The notes: generated by a model not told the origin, from the sequence alone. A stretch of DNA of 9,101 nucleotides from Tannerella sp. (GCA_031289445.1 JAITPL010000085.1:1-9101); one strand, 5' to 3'; shown: positions 1-8,827, counted from the stretch's first letter. Numbers and translations: made by a program.

Positions 1-3000
1 GGCAGGAAGAAAAATATACCTGCGAGCGACATTACAAGGCCGCCGATTGTGCCGGCTGCAAGCGGAAACCAGAACGATTCCTTACTCAGGCCTACCATAA
101 AAGGTATGAATCCTAGCATGGTCGAGATGATTGTAAGGAAGATGGGCACAATCTTTATATTCCACGCTTTTATATAGGCTTTGACGGGATTCATGCCGGG
201 TTTGTCGGCAAGGATGCGGTTATATTCGGTTACGAGATATATGCTGGCGTTGACGGTGATGCCGCAGAGCAACACAAATGAAGCAAATCCCCCCTGGTCG
301 AAGTTGAGTTTGAAGGTGTAGAACGTGAGGAATACGCCTATGTATGACACCGGTATGACAAAGATGATTGCAAGCGGCTGCTTCAACGAGTTGAACAGTA
401 TGGCGGTCATAAAAAAGATAATCAGGATGATAACGCCGAGAAAAAGGTATTGCGTGCGGTCTTTTTCGCCCCAGCGATAGTAGTCGTACTCGCTTTGAGC
501 CGCGTATCCGAGCGGTAGCATGGAGTTAAATTCTTTCAGTTCCTCGTCCATTTTTTTGGAACCCTGCATCGAAGAGCCAACGTACTCGTACTGTATGCAG
601 AGCACGTACTGTTGATTTTCCTTGACTATGCTTTGAGGCGTCTGCGCCTTGGTGATTGTAGCCAGTTCGCCGGTCTTGTAGTAAGCGCCGTTCATCGAGC
701 GACTAAGGTTGGCGAGACTCCAGAGGTCATAGAGGCGGCTCTGTACCGACGACATCTTAATGTCCTCCGTACGGTCCTCGCCCGTCACGTAACCGCAGTA
801 AATATCGCGCCCGAAAACAGGATTGATGGAAGCATAGAGTTCGTAGGGCTTAATGTTTTGGGCTGCCATCCGTTTAGGGTCGAGCTTGAATGTAAATTCC
901 TTATAATCATCCTTGAAATACGAGTACTGCGAGTTAATTATCACGTCGCTTATGCGGCGATACGAAAGCAGCCGCAGCTTGAGCGAATCGGCATACACAT
1001 AGAGGTCGTCATAATTGTAGCCGTACAGTTTGATGCGCATACTTCCTGCATACTCGGCTACGTTATTACTGAAGCCGTAGTCTTGCAGACCGTAAACCCC
1101 CCAGCTACCGCCTCCCAACTGCAATGCCTTCGATATGACGTTGCTTTTGAGCGTATAAGGAAAGCCCGAATGAGCGGCGTCTTTAGTGAAATATACTTGA
1201 ATACTTGCGCGTAGAGGGCTTGAGATGTTTGTCTGAAACTGACGTATTTCCTTGTACTGGCTGAGATAGCTTTCCATCTCCTTAATCAGGTCGTTCATCT
1301 GGCGCAGAGTAGTACCGTTAGGCATGGAAGCAGTGATTTGCAGCGATACCTCGTCGTTGCGGTTGTTGAAATAGCTGCCCTCATAGACCTTTTGCACAAA
1401 CAGTCGCAGTGCGCCGCCAAGCGACATTTCGACTATCGGACGTACTTTTTCCTTGAATGTACTTGATGTTGAAATCTTGTTATACTGCTCGGCAAAGGCG
1501 CCTTCGCCCTCGATTTTGTCCGGCAGCATAAATACCGGCACTCCGAAGCCTAATATCAACAGTGTCCACATCAGCGGACGAAAACGCAACAGCGAACGTA
1601 TGGTACGGAAATATATCCTGTCGAAATACGCAACCGCTTTCTTTGGCGCAAAGTGCAGGCGGCGCAGGCGCAGGCGAAATTTACGTTTCTCGATATTCAT
1701 CTTCTCGATGGCGGCGGGTACGAAGAGCAGCGATACGGACAGCGAAGTAAGCAGGTTGATAACTACCACCGAAGCGAAGTCCTGCAAGTTGAGGCGTATC
1801 TTTTCGTCAAGAAAGAATATCATCATCAGCGCCCCTACCGTGGTCAGGGTGGCGGCAAGTATGGACAGAAAAGCCTTGTAATCGCGGTTGCGCAGGTAAT
1901 GGTCGGCCATAATTATGGTGTTGTCAATCACAAGACTTAGCGAAATGGTTATCCCCGCGAGCGAATAGAGCTGTATCTCCAGACCCACCATATAATAGAA
2001 GATGAAGGCGATAGTTATGTTGAAATACAGACTGAGGACTATAAGCAGCAGGTAACGTGCATTGAAGGTGGTGAGGAAGACAAAAACAAGCAGTATGAAT
2101 ATGGTCAGAGCGGTGCGGATATATATCTTGTTCAGCTCGTTATCTATATGCTCTGTGGCGTCGTAAGAATTGTGCATCTCGAAACCTTTAGGCAACATCA
2201 TCTTTATATTTGCGATTTCTTCGCTGACAAGTTTACTCAAATGCAACTGGTTGGCGTCTTCGGAGGCCGTCAGGGAGAGATAAATCGAATTTAGACCGTT
2301 GATGCGGAAATAACCCGACGGCGGTTGCTCCCGATAGATGATATTAACGAGCTGGTCAAGGCGTAACATGCGACCCTCGCGGTCGGCAATATATATTTCT
2401 TCGGCATGAAAACCCTTGCGCCGGCTTTGCGTCTCGGAGGTGATTGACATACGCATGTAGCGCTTCTGTGTATCCTCGGTCTCGATTAATGCCATGCCCA
2501 GGGATTCTGTTTGGTTGTAGTCGTTGATAGCGTTGCGGATAGCGTACGGACTGATACCCAGTGCATCGAGGCGGCTGATGTCGTATTCGAGCAGCCATTC
2601 CATAGGCGTCGCGCCCGAAACGTCAATTTTATAGATGCCCGGAATCTGCGCCAGCAAAGGCTTTATATGTTCTTCGGCATATTGCTGTATGATAATCGGC
2701 GAAACCATAGCGTCGATATTGTAAACCATAAACTCGCGCGAAGTCTCCGCATCGGGCACATTAACGTATATCGACGGATAGGAGACGGCGGACGGCAGAC
2801 TTGGCCATGTCTGGCGTATAATTGTTGAAGCCTCGAACCGCACCATATCCATAGAAGTGTGTTTGTCGAGTTCGAGGGTGATGCGTCCGTAATTGTTGCT
2901 TGATGTGGAATTGATGTTTTTTAATCCGCCGATACGCGCCAGCATGGCTTCGAGCTTGGATGTTACTTCCATCTCGACTATACGCGCAGAGTTGCCGTTC

Positions 3001-3146
3001 ATAGAGTAACTGACGGTCAGACGCGGCAGGGTGCGCGAGGGCGACAGCTTGACCGCCAACGACGGTATCACTGCCAATCCTATCAACGATATAGCCACGA
3101 AAGCTACTATTATCGTAAAGGCCGATATGTTAGTCTTCTTTTTCAA
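1..3146 (-). CDS. Second RND efflux permease (divergent, AcrB/AcrD/AcrF family), C-terminus cut by window edge
   Basis: Inner-membrane proton-driven RND transporter subunit. I read the reverse strand codon by codon: 1048 codons run from 3146 to the window edge without a stop. The chosen start is TTG, one base after the channel gene's stop (TGA-A-TTG). An in-frame stop lies about ten codons upstream, and the first in-frame ATG (codon 49) would remove TM1. Layout: TM1 about 10-30; periplasmic half 1 about 31-340, with a docking-type segment IPGIYKIDVSG near 168-178; TM2-TM6 about 343-478; basic cytoplasmic linker about 485-510; TM7 about 524-541; periplasmic half 2 about 542-899; TM8-TM12 about 900-1048. 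TM4 carries VIDN with D408, matching the AcrB D407 proton-relay position. TM10 has GITVNASIYL (N966). The last visible stretch, FWFPLAAGTIGGLV and after, is typical of TM12, so few residues are missing. Oddities: no N-terminal R-P motif, a TM4-TM5 connection about 13 residues shorter than in the neighbouring permease, and no TM10 Asp. Family is sure; substrate and independent activity are unknown. Confidence 0.93.
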   Translation of the reverse strand, partial: MKKKTNISAFTIIVAFVAISLIGLAVIPSLAVKLSPSRTLPRLTVSYSMNGNSARIVEMEVTSKLEAMLARIGGLKNINSTSSNNYGRITLELDKHTSMDMVRFEASTIIRQTWPSLPSAVSYPSIYVNVPDAETSREFMVYNIDAMVSPIIIQQYAEEHIKPLLAQIPGIYKIDVSGATPMEWLLEYDISRLDALGISPYAIRNAINDYNQTESLGMALIETEDTQKRYMRMSITSETQSRRKGFHAEEIYIADREGRMLRLDQLVNIIYREQPPSGYFRINGLNSIYLSLTASEDANQLHLSKLVSEEIANIKMMLPKGFEMHNSYDATEHIDNELNKIYIRTALTIFILLVFVFLTTFNARYLLLIVLSLYFNITIAFIFYYMVGLEIQLYSLAGITISLSLVIDNTIIMADHYLRNRDYKAFLSILAATLTTVGALMMIFFLDEKIRLNLQDFASVVVINLLTSLSVSLLFVPAAIEKMNIEKRKFRLRLRRLHFAPKKAVAYFDRIYFRTIRSLLRFRPLMWTLLILGFGVPVFMLPDKIEGEGAFAEQYNKISTSSTFKEKVRPIVEMSLGGALRLFVQKVYEGSYFNNRNDEVSLQITASMPNGTTLRQMNDLIKEMESYLSQYKEIRQFQTNISSPLRASIQVYFTKDAAHSGFPYTLKSNVISKALQLGGGSWGVYGLQDYGFSNNVAEYAGSMRIKLYGYNYDDLYVYADSLKLRLLSYRRISDVIINSQYSYFKDDYKEFTFKLDPKRMAAQNIKPYELYASINPVFGRDIYCGYVTGEDRTEDIKMSSVQSRLYDLWSLANLSRSMNGAYYKTGELATITKAQTPQSIVKENQQYVLCIQYEYVGSSMQGSKKMDEELKEFNSMLPLGYAAQSEYDYYRWGEKDRTQYLFLGVIILIIFFMTAILFNSLKQPLAIIFVIPVSYIGVFLTFYTFKLNFDQGGFASFVLLCGITVNASIYLVTEYNRILADKPGMNPVKAYIKAWNIKIVPIFLTIISTMLGFIPFMVGLSKESFWFPLAAGTIGGLVMSLAGIFFFL

Positions 3147-3147
3147 T

Positions 3148-4644
3148 TCACTCGCCGTTAATAATTTTACTTTCTATAGTGCTGCTGATGGGCATGTTAT
3201 ACTCGAAATCGTATAAGGTAAGTTTGCGTATCCTGAAATAGCTGACCCAGTAGTTTTCGAGCGCGTAGATGTAATTGCGTCTTGCCGCCTGCTGCCGCTG
3301 CTGCGAAAGGGTCAGCGAATTGATGTCCGCTTTGCCTATCATAAAACGCTGGCGTGTCTTTGCGTACGCATCTTCCGACACTTCAAGCGCCTCAAGCGCC
3401 GAGGATATAAGGTCTTTTTGTATATTAAAATCGCCGACCGTCATTATTACATCCTCTTCTATCTTTATTTCGCCCTGACGCGCCGATATCTCCGTTACAT
3501 TGAGGTTGTTCCTTGCCATATTGTACCGTCCGCGCCGCACTCCCCAGTCAATAAGCGGCACGGAGATGCTAAACGATATTATATCCTGGCGCAGCGGGTC
3601 GCGATAAACGTCGGCAAGCGAGGGAGCGACCTGATTGTAACCTACACTCGCATAGAAGGATGCGTTAAACATGGCTTCCTTTTTGGCTCTGTCAACCGAC
3701 TGCTGACTTTCAAGTATGTTCTGTTTGTATCCAAGCAGGTCGGGGTTGTTGCTGCGAGCCTCGACAATGGCCTTATCGACTGCTATCTCCATCGTTTTGG
3801 GATAGCTCGGCAGTCTGAGACGGATTACCGTGTTCTTATCCATATTAAGAAACGAAGTCAGCGCGAACATTGCGCGTTTAAGCGATATGTCGGCGTTTTT
3901 GTACGAATTGGTGGCGTTGATACGGTCGAGTTTAAGGGTCAGCAGGTCGGACTGGCTGATGGCGGCTATTTTGGAACGTTCTTCGCCGATACGGTAGAGG
4001 GTATCAGCATTGCGGATGTTTTCTTCGGCAAGGTCGTATTCGGCCTGCGCCATCGCAAGGTTGAAAAAATAACTCGCAGCCAGCGAGGCCGTATTTTCAA
4101 GGTCGTAGATAAGCTGCTTCTTGGCTTTCTCGTACTTCAGAGGCTCAATCTTCTTTTCCCACTTGAACACGTTGTATCCTATCAGGGTTTGCTGATAGCC
4201 GATACGCACGGGGACGGAAGTGTATTGAGTAGATGTGCTGTTGCCGAAGTTGCGCATGTAGTCGATATTGCTGTTGAGGAAAAATGTACCTCCCAGCATG
4301 TCGAAGTTTTGTACTACCGACAATCCGCCGTACGACTCGAACGACTGTTGCGGACGGTACAGGTCGAGATTCGAGCCTGAATCGTATCTCTTGATAATCG
4401 TGCGGTTATATTCGCCCGGAGTGAGATTCAGCGTGAGGCTCGGCAATCTGCCGGCCTTGAACGCGCGAAATTCCCAGTATCTCGCCATGAAGACGTTTTT
4501 CGTGCGGAAGGCTTCGAGCGAGCTGTCGGCTGCCAGCGCTATCGTCTGTTCGAGCGTCAGGGTCAGAGGCAAGCGTGTACCGGCGTCCTGCGCCCACGCT
4601 GCAAACGGTATCAATAACGCAAATATGAATAATCCTTTTCTCAT
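3148..4644 (-). CDS. TolC-family outer-membrane efflux channel
   Basis: Outer-membrane duct of a tripartite efflux system; trimers of this family form a beta-barrel plus a periplasmic alpha-helical tunnel that meets the adaptor. The 498 residues are normal for the family. A signal peptide is visible (basic Met-Arg-Lys, hydrophobic 5-16, likely cleavage after AWA at 18, before Gln19). No lipobox Cys follows, unlike the lipidated OprM group. Two outer-membrane-efflux repeats can be seen: about 28-275 and about 285-480. Each has long Ala/Lys/Glu/Gln-rich helices (about 170-260 and 375-465) and strand-like aromatic segments (about 105-155 and 328-365). SVPLIDWGVRRGRY at 361-374 and RFMIGKADINSLTLSQQR at 433-450 match the usual second-repeat pattern, and the C-terminal Tyr/Trp-rich helix about 457-480 is also typical. 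The ATG lies two bases after the stop of the upstream permease, implying translational coupling. Function is confident from family and context; pump specificity is not determined by this gene. Confidence 0.95.
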   Translation of the reverse strand: MRKGLFIFALLIPFAAWAQDAGTRLPLTLTLEQTIALAADSSLEAFRTKNVFMARYWEFRAFKAGRLPSLTLNLTPGEYNRTIIKRYDSGSNLDLYRPQQSFESYGGLSVVQNFDMLGGTFFLNSNIDYMRNFGNSTSTQYTSVPVRIGYQQTLIGYNVFKWEKKIEPLKYEKAKKQLIYDLENTASLAASYFFNLAMAQAEYDLAEENIRNADTLYRIGEERSKIAAISQSDLLTLKLDRINATNSYKNADISLKRAMFALTSFLNMDKNTVIRLRLPSYPKTMEIAVDKAIVEARSNNPDLLGYKQNILESQQSVDRAKKEAMFNASFYASVGYNQVAPSLADVYRDPLRQDIISFSISVPLIDWGVRRGRYNMARNNLNVTEISARQGEIKIEEDVIMTVGDFNIQKDLISSALEALEVSEDAYAKTRQRFMIGKADINSLTLSQQRQQAARRNYIYALENYWVSYFRIRKLTLYDFEYNMPISSTIESKIINGE

Positions 4645-4646
4645 AG

Positions 4647-7600
4647 TTATTCAGGTTTTAATTGTTTGTTCTTATATATCTGCCAGTAAACGAGCGGTAT
4701 GATATACAGACTGACGAGCGTACCCACAAGCATTGACGAAATCATTGCCAGTGCGAGCGGTTTCTGTATCTCCGAGCCTAAATCCTTGGCGAACATCATC
4801 GGCACCATGGCGATAATCGTTGTCAGCGACGTCATTATGATAGCTCTCAGACGGCGATGTCCTGCCGTATGTATCGCCTCCATAAGCGGAACGCCTGTCT
4901 TGCGCAACTCGTTTATCATGTCTATCTTCAATATTGAATCGTTGATGATGATACCGCAGGTTACGACTATACCTATAGCGCTCATCAGGTTAAGCGTATG
5001 GCCGAAAAACCACAGGGTTACAAGGGCGACCGAAACGTCTATCGGTATCTCTATCAACACTATAAGCGGCTGTAGAAAACTCTCGAATTGCGCGGCAAGG
5101 ATGAAATACATCAACAGTATCGAGATTAATAAAATGACTATCAACTCGTTTATCATCTTCCTGTCGGAGAAATAGCTTCCCGAAAAACTTACATCCCAGC
5201 CTCCCATCTGTCTTATCTCGTCCTTCGTCGTTTTCATTAAGGCCTCGTGGTTGGCTGCCTTGCTGTAAGTAACCGGTATGTATTCTCCATTTTTGCCCGC
5301 CTGCAAGGTTTTGATGCCTTCGGTCGAAACGACTGTTACAAAGGCGCTTAACGGTACCGGTTGCGCCTTTGTCTGGTTTGAGTTGGGGCGCACAAGCGTT
5401 TTGTTGATTATATCGTATATTGTCTGCTCCTCGCCTACGATTGTGATGGGCAGATATTGCTGGTACGAGCGCAAGGTAGCGACCTCGTTATCGCGGAACG
5501 AAGTCTTGAGGATACGGTATATTTCGTTGAAATCGACATTGTAGAGCAGCAGTTTTTCGCGATTTATCCGTATGCTTATCTCCCGGTCGAAAGTGATGCC
5601 TTCGGACTGTTCGCCGGACAGTTCCTGCAGTCTTTTTTCTATTTTGCGGATAGTCGCCGCCTCCGGCAGATTATCCCTTTTCTGCGGATAAAGTTCTGTT
5701 ATCAATTCGGCTTCTCCGGTTACGAATATCTTCTCGAAAACGGTTTCGGGCGGCGCAAACGAGACTATTGCCAGCGGATATTTCGCCCTTATCAGCTCCT
5801 GTATCCTGTCTTTCGTGAGTTCGGCCATTCGTGCGTTTGCTCCCTTGATATACAGCTCGCTCTCGGACGACGACATCTTGCGTTCGTTATCCAAAATAAA
5901 CTGCTGGCGACCGATATATGCCGAATGTTCCATTGTCAGCGTGTCTATTACCTTGCTTATTTCATCAATCCGCTCAAGGTTTTCGTTGATATGGATGTTT
6001 TCGCCCCAGTCGATATGCGTCAGCATTTCTACCTGGTCAACTGCCGGCATCCCCGATTTCGGTATGATTTTAAACATCATTACGCATAGCGGAAAAACGG
6101 CAACGATAACTATCCAGTTCAGTATTTTATGAGAGAATGTGAATTTGATAAGACCGTCATACCATCTGAAAAGTATTACATTGTTACGCTCCTGATACAG
6201 GTGCATTCTGTCGCCAAGGTTGCGTTTGGTGAATGTCTTTGCATAAACGAGTTTGTAGAGCACCGGAATAAGGATTATGCCGGTGAAATACGACACAAGT
6301 AAACCTACGGAAACCGAGAAGGCTTCGTCCACGAATATGGCGCCGGCGATGCCGCTCAAAAAGATTAGCGGCAGGAATACGGCTATCGTAGTCAGCGTTG
6401 AACTCAGCATCGGCGTTATAACCTCGTTAGTGCCTTTGATGCAGGCGTCTCCGAGCACAAGACCGCGTTCGCGGTACTGACTGATATTTTCCGTGATTAT
6501 TATCGCGTTGTCTATCATCATTCCGAGCGCCAGAATAAGTCCCGATAAAGATATGATATTCAGCGACTTGTCAAACAGATAAAAAAACTGAAAACACATC
6601 ACCAGCGAAACAATCATGCTTATACCTATGATAGCGGGCGATTTTGCATCTCCGAGAAACAAAAACGCCACAATGCAAATCAGAATAAAACCTATAAGGA
6701 AGTTTTGTTTAAGGTTGGATATGGTATAGTCAAGCAGTTCCGTCTGGTTGCGGTTGACGGTAAAATCAATATCGGGATAGAGTTGCGAAAAATGCTCTAT
6801 TGTACCGCTGAGCGCCGATTTCAGATTCTCCATGTTTTCGGACGATTGCTTGATGATAGCCAGGGTAACGGCGCGTTTGCCGTTCACTACCGTGTAGCCG
6901 CGTTCCTGTTCGGGCACTACTTTTATCGCGCACAGGTCTTTGAGTTGATAGATGCGGTCCGACTTTGTGATATAGATGTTTTCGACGTCTTCGGCGGTAT
7001 GCAGCAGCGCCGAAAACTTGATATTGTATTCGTAGTAGCCGTCGCGAATAATCATGCTTCCCGGCTCTATATTATTGTTGGATATGGCCGATTCTATCTC
7101 GTAGAGCGCGATGCCTGCGATTTCGAGTTTGTCCATATCCGGCAAAACCTGCACCTGACTCGAAATGAGGCCTGTAGCATCTACCATCGTTACTTCGGGC
7201 AGCTGCTCTATGCGGCGTTTGATGACCCTTGAGGCAAATTCGCTCATCTCGATAAACCGCTGTGTATTGGTGCTGCCGTATTTGCCGTCGTCTTTAAGCG
7301 TCAGGTTGAGATAGAAAACCGGTATGTCCGTGGCGCTTGCCTTGATTACACGCGGACGTTCCACACCTCGGGGCATATTGTTCATCGCGGCGTCAATCTT
7401 TTCATTGACCTCGATAAAAGCAAGATTGATGTTTGAGCCGTAATCGAACCGCAGGCTTATCTGTGCGGTTTCATCGCGTGTCTCGCTGCGTATGTCGCGC
7501 AGTTTGGCTACCTGCATCAACTGCCGCCGCAAGTTGCTGACGACGGTGTTTTCGAGTTCGCGTGCCGAACTGTTGGGCATGGACACTTGCACGGTAATAT

Positions 7601-7724
7601 TGGGTATCGGTATGTCGGGCAACAACGAGACCGGCAACGTGAAATAAGTTATCAACCCTATGATAACCATAGCAAGAAACGACATTAGCACGGCAATAGG
7701 CCGCCGTATCAGGAATTGTACCAT
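4647..7724 (-). CDS. RND efflux permease (AcrB/AcrD/AcrF family, HAE-like), complete
   Basis: Inner-membrane proton/substrate antiporter that captures substrate from periplasm or membrane and passes it to the channel. It has 1025 residues, the usual RND length. The N-terminus has the conserved IRRPIA motif (6-11) and TM1 about 11-32. Periplasmic half 1 (about 33-338) includes LPEVTMVDATG (175-185), a docking/PN2-type segment. TM2-TM6 span about 340-492. TM4 reads GMMIDNAIIITEN, so D405 sits at the AcrB D407 position and N406 replaces D408. TM7 is about 533-552, periplasmic half 2 about 555-858, and TM8-TM12 about 860-1015. TM10 reads GIIINDSILKID, with N928-D929 at the AcrB K940-N941 position. 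MTSLTTIIAMVP (964-975) is the typical TM11 motif. TM4 lacks the CzcA/CusA DFG-type heavy-metal signature, favouring organic substrates (inference). Start ATG is 11 bases after the adaptor stop. It is probably the main motor for the upstream adaptor. Family assignment is secure; substrate is unknown. Confidence 0.96.
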   Translation of the reverse strand: MVQFLIRRPIAVLMSFLAMVIIGLITYFTLPVSLLPDIPIPNITVQVSMPNSSARELENTVVSNLRRQLMQVAKLRDIRSETRDETAQISLRFDYGSNINLAFIEVNEKIDAAMNNMPRGVERPRVIKASATDIPVFYLNLTLKDDGKYGSTNTQRFIEMSEFASRVIKRRIEQLPEVTMVDATGLISSQVQVLPDMDKLEIAGIALYEIESAISNNNIEPGSMIIRDGYYEYNIKFSALLHTAEDVENIYITKSDRIYQLKDLCAIKVVPEQERGYTVVNGKRAVTLAIIKQSSENMENLKSALSGTIEHFSQLYPDIDFTVNRNQTELLDYTISNLKQNFLIGFILICIVAFLFLGDAKSPAIIGISMIVSLVMCFQFFYLFDKSLNIISLSGLILALGMMIDNAIIITENISQYRERGLVLGDACIKGTNEVITPMLSSTLTTIAVFLPLIFLSGIAGAIFVDEAFSVSVGLLVSYFTGIILIPVLYKLVYAKTFTKRNLGDRMHLYQERNNVILFRWYDGLIKFTFSHKILNWIVIVAVFPLCVMMFKIIPKSGMPAVDQVEMLTHIDWGENIHINENLERIDEISKVIDTLTMEHSAYIGRQQFILDNERKMSSSESELYIKGANARMAELTKDRIQELIRAKYPLAIVSFAPPETVFEKIFVTGEAELITELYPQKRDNLPEAATIRKIEKRLQELSGEQSEGITFDREISIRINREKLLLYNVDFNEIYRILKTSFRDNEVATLRSYQQYLPITIVGEEQTIYDIINKTLVRPNSNQTKAQPVPLSAFVTVVSTEGIKTLQAGKNGEYIPVTYSKAANHEALMKTTKDEIRQMGGWDVSFSGSYFSDRKMINELIVILLISILLMYFILAAQFESFLQPLIVLIEIPIDVSVALVTLWFFGHTLNLMSAIGIVVTCGIIINDSILKIDMINELRKTGVPLMEAIHTAGHRRLRAIIMTSLTTIIAMVPMMFAKDLGSEIQKPLALAMISSMLVGTLVSLYIIPLVYWQIYKNKQLKPE

Positions 7725-7735
7725 AGCATTTCGGG

Positions 7736-8827
7736 TCAGTCTTCAATCAGTTTCACATTCGTTTCGTTGGCCAGATGCTCGGTGCCGCTGACGATTACCT
7801 CATCGCCTTCCTGCAAGGTTTTGCTCGTTACAGTGTAGTGTGTGGCATTTTCAAGTCCGGTATCGACATAGTTCCAGGCGGCCTTGCCGTCCTTCAGTAC
7901 GAAAAGCACCTGTTTGCCTGTGCGCATGACGACTGCCGTCTTGGGTACCACCCACTGTTTGCCGAGCGCCCTGAAAACGCTTATGCGCACGTTCATGCCG
8001 TTGAATATCCCCGGATTGGGTTGAACGTAGGCTTTCACCCGCACCGTACCTTCTATGTCCACGCTTGGGTTTATGCTTGCTATGCTGCCTGTGGATTCGA
8101 TGTCGGGCGAGGAGTATGACTGTATCTTCACCTTGTCTCCGATTTTTATCATACCCAGCTCATTCTCAAGTATTTTGAATACTATTTCCGGCTTGCCCTC
8201 GTCGATTATAATGCAGAACGGCTGCGAGCCGTCTATCTGGCAGTACGGTTTGGCGAAAAGCGAGGCTACAATGCCCGATATAGGTGTTCTGAGGACGGCA
8301 TTGTCGAGATTGTATCTTGCAAGGTCGTACTGTATTTTGGCGCTGTTGTATCCGCTGCGGATATAAGCCAGATTCAGCATATCCTTGGGGATTGAAGTCG
8401 AATCGGCAATTGTATATCCCTGACCTATAAGCACATCCTGCAGTTCGAGATAGGCCTTTTGCAGGTTGTCGTCGGCTTGCCGGAAGCTGCTCGACAGTTG
8501 GAAGGTGTCGAGCGTGGCTATTGCGTCTCCCGCCTTGACGCGGTCGCCATTCTTGACAAAGATTTTTGTCGGCGCATTTCCGGCGGATGACGTCAGAAAC
8601 CTCAGTTCCGCCACCTGTTGAGCGCTTATGCGTCCGTTGCTTACGAGTTCGTGCTCGAAATCCACCGTCCGAAGCGTCTGGGTGCGCACTTCTGCCACTT
8701 CACTCGGAAGGACTGTTTCGACTCGCTGTTCGACTCCGTCCTTCTTTTCGTTCTCTCTCTGTCCGCAGCCAACCAGCCCCGCTAACCCTATCAAGGGACA
8801 CACTACTATACATTTTCTCCAATTCAT
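7736..8827 (-). CDS. RND efflux periplasmic adaptor (membrane fusion protein), lipoprotein
   Basis: Periplasmic adaptor that links the inner-membrane permease to the outer-membrane channel. The 363 residues are typical of the AcrA/HlyD-like MFP family. The N-terminus is a type II signal peptide: Arg4-Lys5, hydrophobic 7-20, and lipobox L18-V19-G20-C21, so the mature protein should be lipidated on Cys21. Domain order: membrane-proximal strand about 42-63; first lipoyl half about 64-107 with FVKNGDRVKAGDAIATLD (90-107); a short two-helix hairpin about 108-176 interrupted by a loop near 136-150; second lipoyl half about 177-209 (LRTPISGIVASL); beta-barrel about 212-286; membrane-proximal domain about 290-363 (WVVPKTAVV, then EGDEVIVSG at 340-348). 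Apart from Cys21, the mature chain has just two cysteines, C196 and C205. The ATG at 8827 is preceded by an A-rich leader rather than a Shine-Dalgarno sequence, and a good -7 promoter element lies 41 bases upstream. It is first in the efflux operon. Function is confident from sequence and position. Confidence 0.95.
   Translation of the reverse strand: MNWRKCIVVCPLIGLAGLVGCGQRENEKKDGVEQRVETVLPSEVAEVRTQTLRTVDFEHELVSNGRISAQQVAELRFLTSSAGNAPTKIFVKNGDRVKAGDAIATLDTFQLSSSFRQADDNLQKAYLELQDVLIGQGYTIADSTSIPKDMLNLAYIRSGYNSAKIQYDLARYNLDNAVLRTPISGIVASLFAKPYCQIDGSQPFCIIIDEGKPEIVFKILENELGMIKIGDKVKIQSYSSPDIESTGSIASINPSVDIEGTVRVKAYVQPNPGIFNGMNVRISVFRALGKQWVVPKTAVVMRTGKQVLFVLKDGKAAWNYVDTGLENATHYTVTSKTLQEGDEVIVSGTEHLANETNVKLIED

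Noticed and set aside
612..1214. 200-codon plus-strand open frame in the left third
   Set aside because: It is antisense to RND2, whose minus-strand frame is continuous and matches a known family along its full length.
1453..1940. Cluster of overlapping short plus-strand frames (up to 142 codons), one with an Arg-rich run
   Set aside because: Several overlapping frames on one strand point to shadows. The Arg-rich run is the antisense reading of the CGCCTG repeat coding for the RND2 linker.
1..3146. RND2 as a pseudogene, because it has no ATG-initiated frame
   Set aside because: Reading every codon showed no stop or frameshift over 1048 codons, and all twelve membrane segments are present in order; only the start codon is unusual.
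3418..4380. 320-codon plus-strand open frame opposite the channel gene
   Set aside because: It lies wholly antisense to a convincing TolC-family gene. Its predicted protein has no recognisable domain or signal, and long antisense frames are expected where the sense codons avoid TTA, CTA and TCA.
5457..6089. 210-codon plus-strand open frame opposite RND1
   Set aside because: It is fully antisense to a complete permease gene, with no family resemblance in the product.
4647..7724. Heavy-metal (CzcA/CusA-type) efflux
   Set aside because: TM4 of RND1 reads GMMIDNAIIITEN rather than the DFG-type metal signature, and there are no Met- or His-rich segments in the adaptor or the permease.
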